A stretch of 64,000 bases of DNA from Isoetes taiwanensis (GCA_021234155.1 JAJEKV010000020.1:19277018-19341017), one strand, 5' to 3'; shown: positions 25,039 to 34,963, counted from the stretch's first letter. The notes: a model not told the origin generated them from the sequence alone. Made by a program: numbers and translations.

Positions 25039-26570
25039 TCATGGGGAATACCTCCTCCCTTCTATCGATCCTTTCTCTAGTGTTCTCAAGCACTTGAAAA
25101 TAGAGCTCACATGGAAGTTTGGATCATCCCTCCATAGAGCAAGCACAAAATGACCATAGGTTCCAGTTCCATGCCCATGTGTTAAGACACCCGCCAGACT
25201 TACTTTCATCTGAAAAGTGTTTTGACAATGCTTGGGTAAAGGATCTAGCTTTGGCAAGAAAGTCTTGTGTTGGTCCATCTTATCATGAATTATACACAAA
25301 AATCTGTCAGGCTGCATCTGAGAAAATGTTCTCCACTGCCAATACAACTGTCTACATGATGTTTGATCCCTTTGGTGATCTGCAAATTGCTCCCTAATTG
25401 CCATTCTTTCTTTCTCAATTGTAGTTGATGCAAGTGTATCCTTAAGTTGAATGCAAGTGTTGCACTTTGAGAATGGCATGTGCTGCAGGACACTCACGTC
25501 TGAGAAGTGAGTGCTCCATAACTTGCCGAAATGTGATTGAGAAAGAGGCCGACCTCCAGTAGTTTCTAGGATGGAGTTGACCTCTTTAAGGCACTCTTTT
25601 TGGATGTAGTGCTGTGGCAACACCCTTTGGACCACTCGCACACCGTGCTCGTTCACCTTCGACTTGTGGGGCATAGATTGAGACATGTATCTCACAAAGC
25701 TCTCGAAGACTGCAATGGCCTTCAGAGTGTTTGCTCTAGGTTTCAAAGTCAGTGCATTGCCATGTTGGAACAACCTGTGCCCTTTTCTAACCTGCTCCCA
25801 TTATCTATAAAATGAAGACTTGCTCACGCCAAGAATCCATCTCAATGCTCTCATACATACCTTCAGGCCCCTCAATTGATATAGTAACCTTCCTGTGTTT
25901 TCATCATAACTGGAATTTCTACACAAGGAGTAGATGAAATTAATCCTATCTTTCTGAAGCTGTCCAATGTATTGGGACCTTATCTGCACGAGGTCATCCA
26001 CACTGTACTGGACTGTGCAATCTAGGTTGCAACACTCTTGTCCCCTAATTGCCTCTAGGTTTTCTTTGGTTGGGGCCATACTTTCCATCCTTTCTAAATA
26101 TCCCTCTTGGGCACCCTTTTATGAAAAATATAGCGCCTCTTCCTTGTGATCAAAGGATGCTCATCCACTACCAAATCTTCCATATGGCCTGGGGTGGGCC
26201 TTGGGGTATCTACTTCAGTTGGGCTTTCCAGACTCTCACCATTCTTGTGTGTAATATATCTAATTGGCCATCTTAACTGTGTTTGGGACTCCAACAACCC
26301 AGAGCACACAATGCAATCACTAGAGCTTCCCTGGGACATGATTGTATCAACTTGGATAAGAAGCTTCACAATGCCAACTCCAAGATGATCATCTCCCATC
26401 CTTTCATCATTCACACTATCAAAAGGATCAACTGCAGTTATGATGCCCTCTGCAAATACCGTCTCGTTGCAAGGGTGCAACAATAAGCAGACCATCTTCC
26501 TCCATTGGAGCCTAGGGTAATGTCCTGTGATGGGCTTCCTTGGCTCTATTTTGCTCATCTCACATGCTCC
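25039..26570 (-). pseudogene. DUF7869-type transposase-like protein, N-terminal part (copy 1)
   Basis: Reading leftward from an acceptor (TTCATTCAG) at 26,571, the exon opens GACEMSKIEPRKPITGHYPR. A frameshift near 26,090 leads to ECCNLDCTVQYSVDDLVQIR. A TAA at 25,801-25,803 follows SSFYR (CAA to TAA would restore Gln). The sequence then has FSDVSVLQHMPFSKCNTC, IIHDKMDQHKTFLPKL and LAGVLTHGHGTGTYGHFVLA, typical of proteins annotated DUF7869, an RNase H-fold-like domain abundant in bryophyte and fern genomes (my recollection). It stops at 25,039 before the VGHTHDDID motif seen in copy 2, so the C-terminal catalytic part is missing. Confidence 0.6.
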
Positions 26571-26589
26571 CTGAATGAAAAAGCACACA

Positions 26590-26875
26590 TTAAAACCATA
26601 TAGCCTTGAACACAACAAATATGACCATATAAAACCATACAAGCATATTAAATATAAACCATATAACCATATATGACCATTAAAACCATATAACCATATT
26701 AAACCACATAACCATATTCAATATAAACCATATGTAAACATTAAAACCATATATAAGCATTGAAACCATATAACCATATTAAATATAAAACATATAAACA
26801 TAACCATTTTAGACCATGGTATAACCATATCAACCATTTTATAACCATGTTATAAATTATATAAACCATTTAATA
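26590..26875. repeat. AT-rich degenerate repeat of ACCATATAA/ACCATTTT units
   Basis: AACCATATAA, AACCATATTAAA and related units recur about 20 times. Non-coding. Confidence 0.8.
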
Positions 26876-26879
26876 TCTT

Positions 26880-27110
26880 GTCCTGGTCACGTGGCGCCTC
26901 GTCAGAGGCTGATAGCGTGGCCACGTCAGCAATCCGCACTGCCACGTCACGGAAGGCATGGCCCACACGTGACAGAGATTAATTATGGCACTTTTACGAG
27001 GTTCGAGGGTGCAGCCAGAAATAACTGCACTCTCTTCCTCTTCCTCCCGGACCATTCTTCCTCCCCTGTTTTCTCTGCTTCCTGATTACTCTTCGCGCTC
27101 TCGAGTTCCC
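26880..27110. promoter_or_regulatory. ACGT-rich, promoter-like segment
   Basis: Within about 95 bp are TCACGTGGC, GCCACGTCAGC, GCCACGTCACGG and CACACGTGAC, a cluster of G-box/ACGT cores bound by plant bZIP/bHLH factors. The base composition changes abruptly from the AT repeat on the left. No TATA box or transcript start can be fixed from sequence alone. Confidence 0.4.
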
Positions 27111-27599
27111 ATCAGGCGATCGACCTACCTGATCAATTTCGACACGATCTTATGACAGCAGTTTGGTCGACCGATCGCGACGCATCCAGCGCCGAGGTTT
27201 TCGCGCAGTTAGAGTGCTCGAGCGGCCGCTATTGGCTACGAAGAAAGTGAGATATCTTGTTCTGTAAGTAGTTTTTAGTTCTTCCATTATTCCTTTGTAG
27301 TATTTAGAGGACTCACTATCCCCTGATACAATTTCCAGTACGACAAATCCCTATTATCGCTTTGCAAGCGCCTGTGTCAGCAAGGAATCGAACATGGAAG
27401 CGCGCCTCTTCATCCACCAAATCTGACAGGTACTTCATTTCTCTATCTTCCCTGTTTTTTCGTTGTTTTGCTCTTTTTCACATTCTTTCACTGTTTCATG
27501 TTCTAATCTATATCTGTTCTATGCTTTTGTTTTCTTTTCTGTTTTTGTTTTCTGCTTTTGTTTTGTTTTCTGTTTTTGTTTTCTTTTCTGTTTTTGTTT
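27111..27599. other. Possible non-coding exon and pyrimidine-rich intron start
   Basis: A CG-richer segment (TCGACCGATCGCGACG) runs to CTGACAG, followed by GTACTTC and then a T-rich run ending TTTGTACAG at 27,725. This looks like a GT-AG intron around the hexanucleotide repeat. No long reading frame passes through the proposed exons. Confidence 0.35.
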
Positions 27600-27682
27600 T
27601 CTGCTTTTGTTTTGTTTTTTGTTTTTGTTTTTGTTTTTGTTTTTGTTTTTGTTTTTGTTTTTGTTTTTGTTTTTGTTTTTGT

Positions 27683-27713
<31 letters not shown>

Positions 27714-27720
27714 GTTTTTG
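27600..27720. repeat. (TTTTTG)n hexanucleotide repeat
   Basis: About 17 units, preceded by 80 bp of degenerate TTTTGTTTTCTG units. Long frames over it (FCFCFC, KQKQKQ) are repeat artefacts. Confidence 0.95.
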
Positions 27721-27951
27721 TACAGGCATAAGTAAGACTAGGGGCAAGCAACCGAATTAGAAATCATCCAGAGACAGGTGATAAGATGGAAAAAAATGCA
27801 TAGCACCAAGAAAAGAACATAACTAAGAATGTGTCATAACCTTAGCACCTAATTCAATCCTTCAGGTTTAGTGACTTTAAGCTAGAGCGTTCTTCTGTTC
27901 TAACTCACAGAACATCCTCCCTTGCAGGAAAGGTGAAGACTATACCCTGCA

Positions 27952-28670
27952 TTCTCGACTCGCGAGTCGAGAATGCCTCAGGTAGCCAACAATCCAGGAA
28001 GCACACTCCCTCTTTTCGACTCGCGAGTCGAGAATATGGAGGACTTCTGGAGGTGTTAGGCTTGGCGACGCATTCGACTCGCGAGCCGAGAATGCTTCAG
28101 CCAGCCAGCACGTTTTTTCTCTACTAAAGACTCGATAATGCTATGGTTACCGCCTTTGTTTGCATTCTCGACTAGCGAGTGGAGAATGACTAGCCCTGCC
28201 AATTCTCCACTCGCTAGTCGAGAATGCATACAGCAAGCCAACATGTTTTTTCTCGTGCATTCTCGACTCGCAAGTCGAGAATGCCTTAGCCAGCCAATTC
28301 TCCTGTGTCTGTATTCTCGACTCTCGAGTCGAGAATGCCTAAACCAGCCATCACTCCAGGAGTACTACCTGGAGTTTTGGCTGGCTACGGCATTCTCGAC
28401 TTGTGAGTCGAGAATGCAGACAGCAAGCCAACAAGTGCATTCTCGACTCGCAAGTCGAGAATGGCTTAGCCAGCCAATTCTCCTGTGTCTCGTCGCAGGT
28501 GCCTCTACCCAGTCAGAGCCACTCTCCTTCGAACCATCTTCCTCGAATATTGCGAAGGGTAGGGGCTTGGACTGGGTGAAGGCCTCTGCAACTAACCACA
28601 GGGAAATGCATCCCTTAAGGCCAGCATCCTTAAGGCGCTCTGGCTGTTTTCTCGACTCGCGAGTCGAGAA
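27952..28670. repeat. Array of ten 22-28 bp palindromes
   Basis: Copies start at 27,952, 28,013, about 28,070, 28,165, 28,203, 28,260, 28,314, 28,393, 28,440 and 28,649, with 16-70 bp non-identical spacers apart from one longer gap. The core is CTCGACTCGCGAGTCGAG, extended by TT/AA and usually GCA/TGC to 28 bp. Copies at 28,165 and 28,203 carry asymmetric changes but are exact reverse complements of each other. Spacers share words such as GCCAGCCAA. The palindromes have no loop, so as RNA they would be short hairpins or duplexes and as DNA dimer-binding sites or cruciforms. Confidence 0.92.
28502..28586. ncRNA. Hairpin type A, copy 1
   Basis: The arm ACCCAGTCAGAGCCACTC plus TCCTTCG pairs with CGAAGGG plus TAGGGGCTTGGACTGGGT, 20 of 25 positions, around a 21-base loop. 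It could be a precursor-like foldback. There is no evidence of transcription in the sequence itself. Confidence 0.5.
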
Positions 28671-28730
28671 TGCCCGTCAGTATCGACACCGCCCAAGGTT
28701 GAGTGCATTCTCCTGTTTTTAGTCCCAGGT

Positions 28731-28820
28731 GCCTCTAGCCTGTCTGAGCCACTCTCCTTCGAACCATCTTTCTCGAATATTGCGAAGGGGAGTGGCTCGG
28801 ACTGGGTGGAAACCTCCGCG
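28731..28820. ncRNA. Hairpin type A, copy 2
   Basis: Duplicate of the 28,502 segment, 232 bp on. The arm CTGTCTGAGCCACTCTCC plus TTCG pairs with CGAAGGGGAGTGGCTCGG, with one mismatch if G:U pairs are allowed. Pairing is tighter here than in copy 1 although the primary sequence differs, and the loop is nearly identical. Confidence 0.55.
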
Positions 28821-28963
28821 ATTAACCACAGGGGGGATGCATTTGAACTGCATCCCTAAGGCCCTAGACCTAGCATGATCTATACACAACTAGCATGCCT
28901 AACAGATACTCGGACTCGGACTACCTAACAGAAGGGAATCCATTCCAAGCAAAAATACATACA

Positions 28964-29096
28964 CATGAAACTGTTCGCGAGTTGCTCCGATTTATAGTTC
29001 CCTCGCTGAGCATCTCTCAACCCAGAGAGTATCTCGACGCTGAAATATGCTCAACAAGGAAACCATAAATCGGGCGAGCTTTCGAACAGTTCCATG
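28964..29096. ncRNA. Hairpin type B, copy 1
   Basis: The arm starts CATGAAACTGTTCGCGAG and ends CTGAGCAT. It pairs with ATGCTCAACAAGG through CGAACAGTTCCATG, about 35 of 45 positions, around a loop of about 33 bases (CTCTCAACCCAGAGAG...). Arm length, mismatch spacing and loop size resemble plant MIRNA precursors. I recognise no conserved mature miRNA in it. Confidence 0.5.
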
Positions 29097-29103
29097 ATCA
29101 AAA

Positions 29104-29245
29104 CAGGGAGCTGTTCGCGAGTTACTCCGATCTATTGTTTCCTTGGCGAACATCTTTCAACCCAGAGAGTATATTTCATCTCGCGACGCTGAAATATGCT
29201 CGACAAGGAAACAATAAATCGGTCGAGCTTTCGAGCAGTTCCATG
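29104..29245. ncRNA. Hairpin type B, copy 2
   Basis: Tandem duplicate of copy 1. CTGTTCGCGAGTTACTCC and GATCTATTGTTTCCTTGG pair with CAAGGAAACAATAAATCGG and CGAGCTTTCGAGCAG. The central 16-bp stretch pairs almost perfectly. Loops of both copies keep TCAACCCAGAGAGTAT and CGACGCTGAAAT. Confidence 0.52.
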
Positions 29246-29304
29246 TTCTATACACATCTGGCATGTTCTACACACATAATGAAACATGCATCTCTGAAAC
29301 TCAC

Positions 29305-29606
29305 CTCTTCTCGCAAGAATTCCTTGGGCCATTGTATCACAGATCCCGCAGCCTCTCCGAGAGTCTTTGCTTCTTCTGTTGGCCTCATCAACAATGCATC
29401 TGCATCAAATACTTGTATCAAAGTGATTCTCGTGTATCCCTTCTCCATGGCGCTGCAGTGAAGAGTGCCCTTGTCCTGCAGCTCATCTCCGGTTGCTACC
29501 ATCGCCCCATGCACATCGATCAAATCCACTAGTTTCAAGAAGACACGCAGTTAGAACTAGACAGAGAGTAAATCGCTGTTAGGAGCTTACAGCGTCGTGG
29601 CGCCAT
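29305..29606 (-). CDS. DUF8039-like exon pair, 5' end of a minus-strand gene
   Basis: The ATG at 29,606 gives MAPRR up to a donor GTAAGC (exon 29,591-29,606). After an acceptor at 29,529 the second exon reads DLIDVHGAMVATGDELQDKG, VFDADALLMRPTEEAKTLGE and AAGSVIQWPKEFLREE to a donor GTGAGT at 29,304. The 'tLGEAxGSxIqWPk' block is the hallmark I associate with DUF8039, found beside plant transposases. The exons total 240 nt, so the gene leaves in phase 0. That matches the acceptor at 26,571 of the DUF7869-like exon on the same strand, so both could belong to one gene with a 2.7-kb intron that would contain the palindromes and hairpins. Phase agreement has a one-in-three chance of being accidental. 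Confidence 0.45.
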
Positions 29607-29863
29607 GCGTGAACTCGTTCACGATCTATCACTGCCTCCGGTTGCTATGCGCTCGAAAGTCTCCACTACCGCTGTAAAACTATGCGCCCGAAAATCTCCA
29701 CTGCGCTCACTATACTTAGTTTCTGTAAATGAATCAATTTCGAATTGGTGTTTGGGCGGGCTAAAGTGGGCCATGCTGTACCCTTAGCCCGCTTTTTTGC
29801 CTTGAATGATTATATGTCCTTAATTTCAAATTTAAGAACACGCCAGATCTTTTTTACGTGCAG
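29607..29863. promoter_or_regulatory. Short intergenic gap between divergent genes
   Basis: Only about 260 bp separate the minus-strand ATG at 29,606 from the first supported plus-strand exon at 29,864. It contains two copies of the word CTATGCGC(T/C)CGAAA(G/A)TCTCCACT (about 29,645 and 29,680). A shared bidirectional promoter is the simplest reading, but an upstream non-coding exon is also possible. Confidence 0.35.
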
Positions 29864-31303
29864 TCCCAAAATCTCCAAGGCCCGGAAGAGGCTCAACTTA
29901 CAAGGGAATTCGAGCAGCAAGAGGATGCGGGGGCATACTGAGATGACGACTGCGGGCCGCCAGAGCGGAAGCGGGTTCTAGCGGAACCAAGAAAAGAAAG
30001 ACAGGGGCTCCAGGTGAGCTCTCGATTTAGTGTTCGATTCATCCACCATTTCTGATTCATCTTTTTGTCTTGCAGCATTTACTGCGAAGACCCTAGTGAT
30101 CACTGGTAGAACTCCACTTCGTTATCGAAGGATTGGAGACAGAGCTACTTGAAACACCCGCAGATTCTTGGTGATATGTCGAAGTTTCAACAAGTGGGAA
30201 GGAGAAAGATCTGTTCCTGTGGCAAAGGGATAAGAAGAGTTCCGGCGACAAGTACAAGAAGGTCGGTGTTGTGCTCTCCGTTGCTGCTCCAGATTTGAAA
30301 CATCTCACATTGTATGTGGAAGATTGCCTGAAGGGTAAGTTCTATCACGCGAAGAAGTTATCAGTATCCAATTATTCCTCCACTTCAATGAGCAAGGCCA
30401 ACGGGACTGACAAAAGGCTGATGCCTTTAAATTGTCAGAACCTTGGCTGGAAGGATTTGGAAGGGATGAAGGAGGCCAGAACCCTGACATCTAGGGAGCT
30501 TGGAATGGAGATTTCCAGGGTGAGGGAGAAGTTGTTCAACACCGGGAGCTTTACGTCCAACGTGCTGAAGACTCTAAAGCACTCTACAGTTACAAAGGAT
30601 GTAGTTTCGAAAGAGAAAACTCCAAACAGGACTGCAAGTCAGGAAGCATATGAGAGTACGGGGGAGGATTCAGATGCTGATGAAGAGGAAGAATTGGTCG
30701 ATTCCCAATTCTTGGACCCAGATGAGCAGATAAGGAAATCATAGAGAAGGGCCCAGAAGATGGAGCGGCTGGCTCAGTATTATCCATTAGGGATTGGACA
30801 CAAGTTGCTGCTGGACATCAGATGCTTGAAGGTTTGCATTGGAGATGCCGTCTTGTTCAACCACAGGGAGTTTAATCCAGCACACATGCTGGAGATTCTG
30901 AACCTGATAGTGCGTCATCCTATTGCGGATCCAATGCCTGCGGATGTCATACCATTTAGCAGATCGACCGGTGAGTTGTTCAGGTGGACCACTGAGGAAG
31001 ACCTGAAGGGAAAAGACGTCAGGTTTTGGGTTGTGGACGGCCAGCATTTAGTGAGGGCAGCAACAGTATTGCAGACGGAAAAGGAAGTGCCGCAAAGGAT
31101 CAAGGACCGATATTCCAAACGAGAGTGCAAAGTTCTCTCAGCGGACACGCCACCAACGGAGCTCGCCGACATTAGCCACTGTCAGAATACAATAGCAGCA
31201 AGTGCCAGCTACATAAGGTAAATTACTGTCTCTGATTCGGGGCGATTCTCGCCATGAAGTCGAAAGTTTCGCGATCCTTCTCGATTTCCCGAAGTTCCAT
31301 CGG

Positions 31304-31563
31304 GTTTCACTCGCGAGTCGAGAAAGCCAGAGGAACACAGGAAAGCAGAGGATGCGGGGGTTTCGACTCGCGAGTCGAGAAAGCCCAGAGAAGTAAAGGA
31401 AATTAGAGGATGCGGGAGCTTTCTCGACTCGCGAGTCGAGAAAGCCAGAGGCAAAAAGGGAAGAAGAGGACGAAGGGGCTTTCTCGACTCGCGAGTTGAG
31501 AAAGTCCCTTGAATATTCTTCTTCCCTGTGCTCCTCTAACTTTCTCGACTCGCGAGTCGAGAA
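31304..31563. repeat. Palindrome array in an intron, five copies
   Basis: Copies at about 31,304, 31,361, 31,421, 31,481 and 31,542, spaced about 60 bp. Same core CTCGACTCGCGAGTCGAG, but the outer arms are CTTT/AAAG where the 28-kb array has GCAT/ATGC. Both flanks therefore changed together and the palindrome was kept. Spacers share AGAGGATGCGGG. It lies inside the intron 31,218-31,827. Confidence 0.92.
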
Positions 31564-32018
31564 ACCCCAGGGTGATAGAGAGAACATTAGAGATTAATGG
31601 TTGAAGAGTGAAAGCATCGAGCCTTCTCAATCTTTCTTTCCCCGCCTCTTCGGGCAATGTCATTTAGTTTATATCCTATAAGTTGCATCGTTCGAAGAGG
31701 CGTGAAAGCAAAGATTTGGGAATGCACAACGCTTTCACTCCGCCTTCACTCTCCTATGTTCTCTCCTCTCCTGTGGGTTTTAGGATATACTTTCATGCTC
31801 TGACATAGTTCTATTTATTGAATGCAGCCCGTATCCTGAGCAGATCATACACGCTCGACAACAGTAGAAAGCATCGGGTTGTCCTCAGCGTCCTAAAGGA
31901 AACAGGGCTCCCTCGGATAAGTGGAAGACCTTCGAGAAACTCTGCAGATATGTTCTTCTGGAAGGCCAGGAAGATGATGAGGGAGAGGATGAAGATGAGA
32001 AGAAGAAGACAACACCAA

Positions 32019-32142
32019 GAAAGGGCAGGGAATCTCTATCAGACCAATATGACCTCATTCTTAGCACTGAGGCGGTTTGAGAAAGGGCAGGGAATCTCTA
32101 TCAGACCAATATGACCTCATTCTTAGCACTGAGGCGGTTTGG
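32019..32142. repeat. 62-bp exact tandem duplication in coding sequence
   Basis: GAAAGGGCAGGGAATCTCTA to GAGGCGGTTT occurs at 32,019 and again at 32,081. As 62 is not a multiple of three it breaks the ParB/FCP1 frame. The copies are identical apart from the last base, so it is recent or an assembly artefact. Confidence 0.9.
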
Positions 32143-33517
32143 GAGAAATGGACTGAGATATGGGCTCTTTGGACAAGAGGCAAGCTTAAAGACAACAATG
32201 GAGAATTGCCAACCAGGCCAGACCCAAAGTTGTTCGACAAGCAATTTTTGAAAAGGATACAGGGCCTGACAGACAAAGAAACGCTTGATCTACAGTGCAG
32301 AATCCTAGATGGAACAATCCTGCTAAGGAAAAGTAGAAGTTCAAAAATGCAGGACGCAAAGGATTACGCCACAATCCTAAAGAGACGGTATGCATTGGAA
32401 GAAGGCATCACAGAGTTTTGCAATGTTGCCTCCAATGCATGCCATGATTTTGATTATTATAAGGAGAAGGCTGCGCTTGATGAGGAAGACATGAAGGAGT
32501 TGAACCGTCTATGTCAACCCTACATCAACACGAAGCTAAAGCGTAACGTCAAAACCCTCCCCTTTCCTGAACGTGCTATGGCACTTCTGAAGAGGAAACT
32601 TGGATTCGGGGTGGTCCCATTTAAGACTGATGATAGCTCCCCTCCATTCCTGATAACCTTCGGACACAAGGGGTTTGGTGGTCTGGAACTGGCACCTGGG
32701 CCCATGGCACTATTTGCCATGAATATGATCGAAGACCCCACCCTATTTTATGAAAAAGCTGACATTGAGCAATGGTACAAGACGTGTCTGGACATGACCG
32801 AGCTGGATACTTTCAGTTTCCTTATCTTTTGCATGCCGGGCAATCAGATAACTGCTGTGTCACAATGGGTAGCTGATATTAACTTCACCAACAGGATCTT
32901 GTATTCCACATACGAACTGGAACATGAGTGCAGAATTGGCATGCCGAAGGCACCAAGTTTTGCCAATATAGTTTTGGTTATGGTTTCCAGATGGAATGCA
33001 GACCTGGACAAGTGGTGGTCTAGCGAGCACCACTATCTCGATAAGTTCATGATTTCTCAAGAGCTTATGGAACCTTAGAAGGGCGGCAGATTTATAGAGG
33101 AAATGGACAAAGTCAGCATTGATGGTGCGACATGTCCAATACATAGATTTCCTATCCGGCCAAGAGTTATCAAGTACTTCATAACCAACTTGGTCGAGGA
33201 AGATCAAATAGCGTGCGAGTGGTACATGAATGGCCTGTTCTCTTAGGGGGCTATGCTGTATGGAATGAAACCAATATCCGTGGTTGGGAATAAGGACATG
33301 GTTGAAACCATTCGGTCATACTTGGACCTGCTTCATGAGCATTTCAAAGAGAGGAAGACAGCTAGAAGCAGTAAGAACGATGATGACGAAGGCAAAGCTG
33401 ATAGCCAGGGAGATAAAGATGACGGAGACGAGAATGTCCAAGGTTTAGACGAGAATGCTGCGGAACAAATTCTGGAGAATCTGAGATTGAGGTGAGTTCA
33501 CTTTGCTCTCGGAGTGT

Positions 33518-33587
33518 TTCTCGATTCGCGAGTCGAGAAACCCTCCGAGTCTTTAACTTTTTCCTTTCTCGACTCGTGAGTCGAGAA
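33518..33587. repeat. Two palindromes in the last intron
   Basis: At 33,518 (GATTCGCGAGTC core, one change) and 33,566 (GACTCGTGAGTC core, one change), within the intron 33,492-33,621. Confidence 0.88.
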
Positions 33588-34585
33588 AGTCGTTTCCTTC
33601 TGACGTCTTTCATCATTCCAGGGACATCGAGCGCAACCAATCCAGATCATTGACAATATCACAGGGATCTGCTGGCAGTTCATTTCATGAGAAGGATACT
33701 GCATCCAAAAAAGGCAGTCAAGAGCAAGACAGTGCAGACAGCAAGAAAGGACCTGAAAAAATAATGATCCCGCATATGGATCCCGGTCAAGGGGAAATCT
33801 GGTCAGAGCCAAACTCTAACTGGGATCCAGAGGGTCCCACCAAGCTTATAATATTTGACGTCAATGGAGTATTGGCTGCATTATACCATGATAAAGACGT
33901 CTCTGAGCTTAACACCTCGCAGATGCCGACAAAAGTGGGGTCTAAAATCGTGTATCCTCGGCCTAAAGCAAAGGAGATTATTGATTGGTGCCTAGAACGG
34001 GGATTCGAAGTAGCTATATGGTCTTGTATGGCAAAGAAAAATGTTGTCAATGTCCTTGGTGTTCTCGGCCTTCCAGTTTTGAAGTTCAAGTTTGTTTGGG
34101 GAAACGAAAGGGTCGAGCATGTGTCAGACCTCGATCCAGCCATCATGAAGGGGAAGCCTATTATGGTGACAATCATTGCCAAGAGTTATCGACCATAAGA
34201 GTATGAAACGGATAGGTGGTTGTCTTTCAATCTCGTTCCTGTATTGGCAGAATCCCTGTTTGCCATTCTTGTGGCCGATGTGATTAGGAACTATCCGAAC
34301 CTCAAGCAGGTCGATTCAGAGAGCAAAGCGATCATGAAAGCTATGGACGACAAATATTATGGTGATCAAGAAGAGTGACCTTGCTTTCAGATAGTCGAGT
34401 TGTGTAAATCTTGTAAATAAACGTGAAGAAATGTACTATATTTTGTAATGAATATACTTGTACATTGAGTTTTCACTGGCTTTCATGCTTGTCCTATTGA
34501 TGAAACCATTTGTATGTTTGTTTGTGTGACTGGATGTAGCCATATTCTATAATGATAATGGTTGTACATTGGGTTTCCAGGGCCT

Positions 34586-34728
34586 TTCTCGACTCGCGAG
34601 TCGAGAAAGGCACTGCTTGTCTCGTTCACGATACCATTTCTATGCTTCCGTGTGTGATTGGATGCAGCCATATTCTAATGAAAATGGTTGTACTTTGACT
34701 TTTCAGGGCCTTTCTTCGAGTCGAGAAA
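34586..34728. repeat. Two palindromes in the 3' flank
   Basis: 34,586-34,607 is perfect. 34,711-34,728 lacks the central GACTCGC but stays symmetrical (CTTTCTTCGAGTCGAGAAAG). Both sit in an imperfect duplication of about 125 bp (GATTGGATG(C/T)AGCCATATTCTA, ATGGTTGTAC). Confidence 0.85.
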
Positions 34729-34849
34729 GGCACTACTTGTCACCATTGTATTTTGAATTCTCCATTCTTTTCTTCGTTTTGACTAATGGCACCGTAATTG
34801 TTAATCATGGACTCTCCTTGCTCCAGGTGGTTCAGGCACATATCTTGCA

Positions 34850-34950
34850 CCAGCACAGATCCCGTTCAGGCATCACAGAGACCGCTCCAGGCGGCACAGA
34901 TCCCGCTCAAGGCGGCAGAGATACCGTTCTGGCACAGATCCCGCTCACAC
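34850..34950. repeat. Short tandem repeat CACAGATCCCGCTC
   Basis: Degenerate 20-25 bp units (CACAGA(T/G)(C/A)CCG(C/T)TC(A/C)GGC) in four to five copies at the left limit of the DUF7869 copy 2. It may mark the insertion or rearrangement point. Confidence 0.65.
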
Positions 34951-34963
34951 TACACTCTTACCC

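Larger units (their letters stand above)
29864..34378 (+). pseudogene. ParB/Srx-like + FCP1-like HAD fusion gene, four introns' worth of palindrome-bearing structure, nine stops
   Basis: Supported exons: 29,864-30,013; 30,076-31,217; 31,828-33,491; 33,622-34,378. All junctions are GT-AG and phase-consistent. Domains in order: a Lys-rich N-terminus; an acidic linker (EDSDADEEEELV); a ParB/Srx-type fold with DVIPF and FWVVDGQHLVRAA; a long middle region of unknown family (30% charged); an acidic Ser/Asp linker; and an FCP1/NIF-like HAD phosphatase domain with IIFDVNGVLA (Asn at the second Asp position, as in plant DLNGVL relatives) and FEVAIWSCMAKKNV. In-frame stops: 29,939, 30,094, 30,097, 30,172, 30,742, 31,865, 33,076, 33,244 and 34,196. 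A 62-bp duplication shifts frame at 32,081. Without these the reading is continuous. It is not a recognised gene. Only three introns are supported despite the palindromes also lying in flanks. Confidence 0.6.

Noticed and set aside
27362-27760. Long FCFCFC and KQKQKQ frames
   Set aside because: They are translations of the (TTTTTG)n repeat.
27952-28670. CRISPR-like array (short palindromic repeats with unique spacers)
   Set aside because: Spacing is irregular (16-70 bp and one gap of about 190), spacers share words, repeats are self-complementary without a leader or cas genes, and the host is a plant nucleus.
29864-34378. Organelle-derived gene corrected by U-to-C editing
   Set aside because: The locus has spliceosomal GT-AG introns and no organelle homology; the stops fit deamination of a methylated nuclear copy. 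Kept only as a test in the findings.
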